Virus record (IMG/VR): IMGVR_UViG_3300044949_000424
Coordinates: 1 to 21,070 of that record
Direction: 5' to 3' (one strand)
DNA length: 21,070 bases
DNA from: a virus
Shown: positions 16,109 to 21,070 of the stretch, piece after piece
Layout of the letters: the number at the start of each line of letters is the position of its first letter
Numbering within the stretch: the stretch's first letter is position 1
The notes under the pieces: generated by a model
The model's database searches: none
The model's input: the letters and a program-made list of their open reading frames with translations, nothing else
What the model was told of the DNA's origin: nothing
Position numbers and translations under genes: made by a program

Positions 16109-17806
16109 TCATGAACCGCTATCCGTCTCTGGAGGAGTCCAAGAGACGGTTTCTGTTTTTGGATAGACGTGCTTTGCCATTTTATTTTCTACTTTGGATA
16201 GCCCAACATACTTAATCTCATTTATCGCGTCGGCTATAGCAGAATCGATCGGGAAGTCAATATTTCTTTCTAATGCACCCGTTGCAACTTGATCAATCTT
16301 ATTCAACAATTGATCCTTGAGATCAACCTTTAGCCCTAGAATTAGACCCTTTGTATCCGTGACTGATGCGGCGAAAGTTTCTACCTTAAATGACAATTCT
16401 CCTACTGAAGTAGAAGAAGCGAAATCTTTTATTATAGAATCCGCAGCATTCTTAATTCCAGAATAAACAGCATCGACCGTTGAAGAAAGACCTGAAGTCA
16501 ACTTACCAAATTGCTTGTTACCTGCGGTATTCGCAACATCAATCTTCTTGCTTTCTACTGTGACTTCTTGTAATGCAGAGGTATCCAAGGCAGTTGAGAT
16601 TGAATTTGCTCCAGCCTCAGTTGCCACAGCAATCGCTGAAGAATTTTCAACCTCAGCGGCTTCTTCTGCTGGAGGTGAAGCCCCACCACCTGTCAACCCT
16701 GTACCAGAGGCAGTATCAGCAGCGGATCCACCGCTTCCTGCGACGCTTAGATTATGCGTATCGCCTCTAGAATCTGTGCCTGTCGCCTTCATATTTGTTG
16801 AACCAGCGTTTAATGTTCCGCTGATCTCTACGGAAGAACCAGTGACTTTTGCATCGCTGCCTTTTAAACCCAAAGATCCAGATGATGTAAAGTTTGCAGC
16901 GGCACCAGACTTTATGTTCATTGCATCGGTAGACTCTATATTTACAGTCTTACCTTTAATTCGAATCGCCCCATCAGCAGCCATATTAATTGCTGCGGCT
17001 TCAATATTAATTGTGGATGTTCTTAAATTAAAGTTTCCATCGACTGTAATAGAGGCTTTGCCCTTAACGTAGATGAAATCGTCGCCCATTATGACGCAAT
17101 AATTGTCTTTTTGAACGCGCTCTAATTTGGTTCCATCCTTGTCAAATTCAATATACGCTCCCTTTCTATGGGCAATGTGAACTCTTTCTTGCCCTGGAGT
17201 ATCATCGAATTCTAACGCATGCCCCGATTCTGTTTCTAATGCATTGTTATAGGGATAGGTCGGTTTGAATGGAGGGTTTGGCTCGCTCCAAGTTACATCA
17301 TCAGCCGATTTAATATTCTTTTTGAGATTCTTTTTGCGAGTCGCGATTACAGTTGAATCAGCCTTTCCTCGAGAAAGTCTATTCGTAGTTTGTTCTTTTA
17401 GATACTTTGCTTTTGGATAAACCTCGGAAGCATCACTTGGCTTTTTTGGTCTTGAGTCTAGATTTAAACCTGGATCTGAAAACCCTTTCTCATAATCGGG
17501 TTTAGCCTCAGGTTTACCTGGTAAAATACCCATGATGGCTGGATTCTGTGCGTTCATCCCATCAATAAAGAAACCGAATACCATATCTCCTTCTTTTGGA
17601 GTATATGCATTTGGTCCGTTTACAGGAATAACTGGGTGAGCCCAAGGCAGTTGATCTGTCGGAATCTTATCTTTTTCTTCTGTATGCCACCCGAAGCATC
17701 GAACGCGAACACGCCCAAGTTGCTCTGGATCTTGGCGATCTTCAACGACACCAATAAACCAGATAAATCCCTCAAGCCCAATAAAATTTTTCTTCGCGCC
17801 TGACAT
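16109..17806 (-). CDS. 5: Baseplate hub spike gp5-like: OB-fold and beta-helix, no visible lysozyme domain
   Basis: This 565-residue protein starts with an OB-fold of the gp5/VgrG type (about 10-100): WFIGVVEDRQDPEQLGRVRV, then LPWAHPVIP and EGDMVFGFFIDGMNAQNPAIMG. Residues about 100-185 are a charged, Lys/Pro-rich linker. ALETESGHALEFDDTPGQER (189-208) leads into a repeated strand region with VHIAHRKGAYIEFDKDG, SITVDGNFNL and INIEAAAINM, typical of the gp5C/VgrG trimeric beta-helix (to about 340). T4 gp5 has a lysozyme domain between OB-fold and helix; the linker here is too short and shows no T4-lysozyme-like motif. After the helix comes a Gly/Ala-rich stretch and a probably helical extension (about 375-565) that T4 gp5 lacks. 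Start and the preceding stop overlap by one base (TAATG), with AAGAAGGG upstream. Confidence 0.88.
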   Translation of the reverse strand: MSGAKKNFIGLEGFIWFIGVVEDRQDPEQLGRVRVRCFGWHTEEKDKIPTDQLPWAHPVIPVNGPNAYTPKEGDMVFGFFIDGMNAQNPAIMGILPGKPEAKPDYEKGFSDPGLNLDSRPKKPSDASEVYPKAKYLKEQTTNRLSRGKADSTVIATRKKNLKKNIKSADDVTWSEPNPPFKPTYPYNNALETESGHALEFDDTPGQERVHIAHRKGAYIEFDKDGTKLERVQKDNYCVIMGDDFIYVKGKASITVDGNFNLRTSTINIEAAAINMAADGAIRIKGKTVNIESTDAMNIKSGAAANFTSSGSLGLKGSDAKVTGSSVEISGTLNAGSTNMKATGTDSRGDTHNLSVAGSGGSAADTASGTGLTGGGASPPAEEAAEVENSSAIAVATEAGANSISTALDTSALQEVTVESKKIDVANTAGNKQFGKLTSGLSSTVDAVYSGIKNAADSIIKDFASSTSVGELSFKVETFAASVTDTKGLILGLKVDLKDQLLNKIDQVATGALERNIDFPIDSAIADAINEIKYVGLSKVENKMAKHVYPKTETVSWTPPETDSGS

Positions 17807-19098
17807 TATTTACCCTTCTTAGTCAATTTATTCAGACCATCTTTTGCGACTGGTAGTGCTTCCGAGAAAGAGTCGGAGACTAATTCAACAATAGACTCAA
17901 ATGTATCACCACTAAATTTGTGATTCACGGAAGCGACAAGATATCTACCAGATCTTCTTTTGTCTATTTTCTTACCGCCAGTATTCGCACTCTCAAACAT
18001 TGGGAATTCATATTCAACTACATCACCCGCTTTGAGTTCTATATCTCCAGGTAAAACAACTTGAAGTTTAAAATGATTCAACAACGTCATATGCATTGCT
18101 CTAGGTTGCATCCAAAATTTGATATCATTACTCTTTTCTGAAGTTGTATCGTTAATTGTAAGATAAGTTCTGAAATACGAGAAAGGTGAATTGAACAGAG
18201 TTTGATCCTTAGAATTCTTAAACGTATTCACTGGCTTGTACTTATTCATTAAATTGCCTTGTGCTTCTGCAGTGAGCAAACTGTAGTTTATGTTTTCGAA
18301 TTTTTGAGTAAAGATGTCTATTGAAAGCAATCTCGACGAAAACGATCCATTTGATATAGAAGTAATCATATCAAAATCATTAACGATTGTAAAATCATCA
18401 ATAGAGTCTTTGTTTAATGCTGGATCTCGCTCAGAGTTTTTAATCTCATACTTGAGTTTTTTGTATGGCTTTTGTTTAATTAAAGACTGCAAGGAAGTCA
18501 AATTAAATCCATTTTTATTCTCAAAGAAAAAGTAGCAAAATTTGTTCTTATCATATCCACGAGCAGTAACCCATTGAATAGCCTCGAATGGTCTGTATCC
18601 TGGGATAATTAAATCAAAGGAGCCTGATGTATCTTCTAAATTGGCAATACGTTGTTGATCTACACCCAATTCTTTTAGCAAAATATCAGCGACTATTTCT
18701 CGGATCTTAACTGTCTTATATGCCTTACTTACCGCTAATGTTTCTGAGGAGATTAATTCATCAGAGCAAAAATGTAGAACATAGGCTTGCCCTGATTCTG
18801 TTGATGGTCTGCGATCGGATGCCTTGTAGATTCGAAATAATCTTTCAAGTGGTCTACTCAATCCTGGCTTATCGATACTTATCTTTAAATACTCATTTCC
18901 ACAAAGATAAAATTCACCGAACGTGTCATTACCGTCGTTAATCAAAATGTTTCCATTCATGACAGACGAATATATGTCCTGAAAAATTTGCATTTCAACA
19001 AAAATGTTACGCAAATCTATCGTTTGACCGCTGGAATTTATCAACTCAAGACTATTAATTTTATAGTCTTTTGAGTTTAAAACATTACTATCATCCAT
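17806..19098 (-). CDS. 27: Baseplate hub protein gp27-like
   Basis: This 430-residue protein is somewhat longer than T4 gp27 (391). It lies directly before gp5, its partner in the hub: gp27 trimers form the torus through which the tail tube meets the gp5 spike. Visible hub-type features are the N-terminal strand region with IFVEMQIFQDIYSSVMNGNI (32-51), the SFDLIIPGYRPFEAIQWVTAR segment (about 160-180) followed by FCYFFFENKNGF, and the C-terminal GRYLVASVNHKFSGDTFES and VELVSDSF, which resembles the end domain of gp27/VgrG-N hubs. Its ATG lies inside the end of gp53 (ATGGATGA, 8-base overlap). The assignment rests on these motifs and position. Confidence 0.82.
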   Translation of the reverse strand: MDDSNVLNSKDYKINSLELINSSGQTIDLRNIFVEMQIFQDIYSSVMNGNILINDGNDTFGEFYLCGNEYLKISIDKPGLSRPLERLFRIYKASDRRPSTESGQAYVLHFCSDELISSETLAVSKAYKTVKIREIVADILLKELGVDQQRIANLEDTSGSFDLIIPGYRPFEAIQWVTARGYDKNKFCYFFFENKNGFNLTSLQSLIKQKPYKKLKYEIKNSERDPALNKDSIDDFTIVNDFDMITSISNGSFSSRLLSIDIFTQKFENINYSLLTAEAQGNLMNKYKPVNTFKNSKDQTLFNSPFSYFRTYLTINDTTSEKSNDIKFWMQPRAMHMTLLNHFKLQVVLPGDIELKAGDVVEYEFPMFESANTGGKKIDKRRSGRYLVASVNHKFSGDTFESIVELVSDSFSEALPVAKDGLNKLTKKGK

Positions 19099-19765
19099 TT
19101 GTCATCAAGTTCCTAAATTCATCTTCAACTCGCTGCACATACTTTTCATCAAGTATCTTGATTTTTCTTTTGCTTTCGTTCAATTCTAATTCATAAGTGT
19201 AATTCGAAACTGCTTTGTGAACTGTATCCATCGTGAGCGTATATTCTGGATATGTAATGACTTTACTTTCTACTGCAACAGAGGTATCAGCAACAGTAGG
19301 CAATGCTCTCGGTATAAGTTGTTCTGTAGAATAGTTTAATTCATATTCTGATATTGCACTAGTCGTGACTTTAGTATCAATAACAATACCACCGTACAAA
19401 GTTTTCTTAGTAACTTCTTTCTCATAGTGATGAATTGTTGAACGAGCAACATCTATATTTTGCCCATATTTCTTGTAGATCAATTCTTCTAACGCATCGT
19501 TTTTGATTGGCCAATCATAAAATGGATTTATGATCTGATTGAAGAGAAGAATGATCCAGTTTCTGTATGGATCGCCATAGATTTTGTGAGCCACTATTTC
19601 TGGAGTATCAGTATCTTTTACAGAATACTCATAGGCGATTGAGGTATTGTTTGCGATTTCTCTTAAGAAAGTAGATCTCGCAAGAATATTCGTTACTAAC
19701 TGGGCACTGAGCGTATTAGTGTCTAGTGTATATGATGTTTGAGGAAAACTCTCGAAGTATTTCAT
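19091..19765 (-). CDS. 53: Baseplate wedge subunit gp53
   Basis: This 224-residue protein compares with 196 in T4 gp53. The hallmark is the LysM-like segment at about 52-96: DTPEIVAHKIYGDPYRNWII, LLFNQIINPFYDWP, then LIYKKYG. The rest is less conserved, with a Thr/Val-rich middle and a charged C-terminus (ESKRKIKILDEKYVQRVEDE). In T4, gp53 is the last wedge protein added and clamps neighbouring wedges around the hub. The ATG overlaps the upstream stop by one base (TAATG), indicating coupled translation, and its own end overlaps the hub gene by 8 bases. Confidence 0.9.
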   Translation of the reverse strand: MKYFESFPQTSYTLDTNTLSAQLVTNILARSTFLREIANNTSIAYEYSVKDTDTPEIVAHKIYGDPYRNWIILLFNQIINPFYDWPIKNDALEELIYKKYGQNIDVARSTIHHYEKEVTKKTLYGGIVIDTKVTTSAISEYELNYSTEQLIPRALPTVADTSVAVESKVITYPEYTLTMDTVHKAVSNYTYELELNESKRKIKILDEKYVQRVEDEFRNLMTNG

Positions 19766-20979
19766 TAGAATCCCTGTCGTACAAGTTCTTTGTGCATAAT
19801 TTCGACTTCTTTAAACCTGAGTTGCATTGCGATCTCGATCGGCATTCCGTCTTTAAATGCTGCCCATTGACCTGCGCTTCCATAGTTTACATCTATGCCT
19901 TGAAGTACGCAAGTTGCTAATTTTGGTAGATTGATGTTTGGATTTGAACCGACCATAAATTGTATATCAAATTCTGATGGTGGAATGAAATATCTACCAT
20001 TTCCTATTTTTGGAATTTCTGGTGCAGCAAAAAATCTAAATGTCTGTATAATCTTAATAATTTCCTTGGCTTCCATTTCATCTCTAGGAGAGAATTTAAA
20101 GTCAAACAAAAATTCGCGATTTTGTATTGATTTGAATAAGAGTTCAACTTGAGGATTTTGCGCATAACCTGCAGAAAACAAAAGAACGTCTGTGATGCCT
20201 TGACCGAATGCTCCAGTTTTTTCTGCGCCTATTCCAGCCAACTCACTTAACGCTGCTGATCCAGGAGTTTGACCAAAACTTAAACTTCCAGATTTAGCAG
20301 CCTCAACTGCGCTTTCGGTGATCGTACCACCCGATTGTAAAATCAACCCAGCAGTTCCCAGTGCTTGTGTTAATGAAACTTGGTCGTAGTCGTTTACAAC
20401 AGTTTGATTGACAGTATCAGGCATATAAAGAGAAATTGCACCTGCTGCGCGTCGAGTCTTACGAGTTAGGTCAATTGCACTGACCACTGCTCCAGAAAAC
20501 AAACCAACAACAGCACCACCAACTCCTGCTCCTGCAGTTTTCAAAAGAGTATTTGGATCTCCTCTACCTACACCTTCTAAAAATGCACCCGCACCACTAA
20601 CAGCGCCAAATACTGCACCTAATGCTGCTGATCCACCCACTGCACCTAATGCACTATCGAAATATCCTTGTTGTGAGCCGAGTTGACCGCCTGTATTCAA
20701 GCGATTAGAATCTGTGCGATTCATTACCTCTTGATTGCCTTGGTTAGCCTTTCGCACATTATAACTAGATTTGTTTTGTACAGTTGGAATGAACTTAATC
20801 CAGTGGATATTCTTTGCGTCATTTCCAACTTTAGGCGGAAATCGTAAGTCATTAAATTCATACGGCGTTCTTTCTAGCGAATTTTGTGGACCTGTAGGTG
20901 GTCTGTTATTACCAGACGAAGGTGGCTGAGTAGAAGGTTTCACTACTACTGGTTCGCTTACAGGGGAATTGGTAGGCAT
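19765..20979 (-). CDS. 48: Tail tube cap / tube initiation protein, gp48/gp54-like
   Basis: This protein has 404 residues (T4 gp48 364, gp54 320). The conserved C-terminal tube-like domain (about 275-404) reads NPQVELLFKSIQNREFLFDF, KFSPRDEMEAKEIIKIIQTF, YFIPPSEFDIQFM, LPKLATCVLQGIDVNYG, FKDGMPIEIAMQLRFKEVE and ends MHKELVRQGF, as expected for gp48/gp54 proteins that cap the hub and nucleate tail-tube polymerisation. The N-terminus is Pro/Asn-rich and probably disordered. Residues 106-175 are Gly/Ala-rich and hydrophobic (GAVGGSAALGAVFGAVSGAG; AGVGGAVVGLFSGAVVSAID), followed by AISLYMPDTVNQ. The ATG is preceded by AGGAAT. I favour gp48 over gp54, since only one paralogue is in view, but the two share a fold and the choice is not firm. 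Confidence 0.8.
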   Translation of the reverse strand: MPTNSPVSEPVVVKPSTQPPSSGNNRPPTGPQNSLERTPYEFNDLRFPPKVGNDAKNIHWIKFIPTVQNKSSYNVRKANQGNQEVMNRTDSNRLNTGGQLGSQQGYFDSALGAVGGSAALGAVFGAVSGAGAFLEGVGRGDPNTLLKTAGAGVGGAVVGLFSGAVVSAIDLTRKTRRAAGAISLYMPDTVNQTVVNDYDQVSLTQALGTAGLILQSGGTITESAVEAAKSGSLSFGQTPGSAALSELAGIGAEKTGAFGQGITDVLLFSAGYAQNPQVELLFKSIQNREFLFDFKFSPRDEMEAKEIIKIIQTFRFFAAPEIPKIGNGRYFIPPSEFDIQFMVGSNPNINLPKLATCVLQGIDVNYGSAGQWAAFKDGMPIEIAMQLRFKEVEIMHKELVRQGF

Positions 20980-20984
20980 TAATT

Positions 20985-20990
20985 ATTCCT
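20985..20990 (-). promoter_or_regulatory. Ribosome-binding site of the gp48/54-like gene
   Basis: Minus-strand AGGAAT lies five bases before the ATG at 20979. It supports that start and overlaps the first base of the plus-strand TATAAATA, so the two divergent signals share the 22-base gap. Confidence 0.55.
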
Positions 20991-20997
20991 ATAAATA
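20990..20997 (+). promoter_or_regulatory. T4-type late promoter octamer TATAAATA before the gp4-like gene
   Basis: A perfect TATAAATA lies in the 22-base divergent gap and points to the plus-strand gene, on the pattern recognised in T4 by gp55 with the sliding clamp and gp33. The octamer ends only four bases before the ATG at 21002, so a start at the usual distance would fall at about the initiation codon. The match is exact; use as a promoter is inferred. Confidence 0.5.
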
Positions 20998-21001
20998 GTT
21001 G

Positions 21002-21070
21002 ATGGCTTACTCAGGTAGATACGTCCCGAAAAACCCTAATAAATATTTAGGCGATTCCAAAAGCATTTTT
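21002..21070 (+). CDS. 4: Head completion protein gp4-like, 5' fragment
   Basis: A plus-strand frame opens at ATG 21002 and stays open for all 23 codons to the window edge. The peptide MAYSGRYVPKNPNKYLGDSK closely resembles the N-terminus of T4 gp4 (gp50/65) and its relatives, as I recall it (M-x-Y-x-G-K/R-x-x-P-K-N-x-x-K-Y-x-G-D). In T4, gp4 acts in head completion together with gp2 before tail joining. An in-frame TAG at 20996-20998 restricts the start to ATG 21002 or TTG 20999. No Shine-Dalgarno sequence is visible. The gene is divergent from the baseplate cluster. The fragment is short, so the call depends on this one motif. Confidence 0.72.
   Translation, partial: MAYSGRYVPKNPNKYLGDSKSIF

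Noticed and set aside
16515-17072. 185-codon open frame on the plus strand with hydrophobic translation
   Set aside because: It is antisense to the low-complexity Ala/Gly/Ser-rich part of the gp5-like gene. The hydrophobicity follows from the complement of that composition, and no promoter or ribosome-binding site supports it.
21039-21053. Near-palindrome CCTAATAAATATTTAGG-like segment
   Set aside because: It encodes the conserved PNKYLG of the gp4-like protein; the symmetry is imperfect and explained by AT-rich codons.

Overview
The window is a stretch of a tailed-phage genome with T4-like (myovirus) architecture. It carries most of the baseplate module: ten protein genes, nine on the minus strand and one divergent gene cut by the right edge. 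It is AT-rich and almost fully coding, with overlapping or near-abutting genes. No tRNA, rRNA, CRISPR array, insertion sequence or integrase was seen. The host cannot be read from the sequence. The gene types (large gp6/gp7/gp8-like wedge proteins plus DUF4815 proteins) resemble T4-like phages of aquatic bacteria such as cyanophages, but that is recall and was not tested by search.

Layout, in the direction of minus-strand transcription (right to left): tail-tube cap gp48/gp54-like (20979-19765); baseplate wedge gp53 (19765-19091); hub gp27-like (19098-17806); hub spike gp5-like without a visible lysozyme domain (17806-16109); a 58-base gap with a possible late promoter; wedge gp25 (16050-15658); wedge gp6 (15656-13587); very large wedge gp7-like (13585-8984); wedge gp8-like (8976-6964); a 1518-residue DUF4815-type structural protein carrying an intein-like Hint domain near its C-terminus (6949-2393); and a second large structural protein (2370 to beyond base 1). 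The last has at least 790 codons and runs off the left edge. At the right edge a plus-strand gene starts at 21002 and encodes the N-terminus of a gp4-like head completion protein. It is preceded by a perfect TATAAATA, the T4 late-promoter octamer.

Together these genes would build the hub and spike (gp27, gp5), the six wedges (gp53, gp25, gp6, gp7, gp8), the platform on which the tail tube starts (gp48/54), and peripheral fibre- or baseplate-attached proteins (the DUF4815 pair). In T4 the place after gp8 is taken by gp9-gp12; here the DUF4815 pair follows gp8 instead.

The most notable points are: (1) a compact 129-residue Hint domain with Cys1 and terminal His-Asn but Lys at +1, inserted in a virion protein; (2) a roughly 57-residue beta-rich module repeated in gp7 and gp8, with likelier-diverged copies in both downstream proteins, plus a second Gly-rich 'GxGY' module in gp6, gp7 and gp8; (3) a gp5-like spike with no lysozyme domain and a long C-terminal extension; (4) a divergent late promoter so close to the gp4-like start that the transcript may be leaderless.
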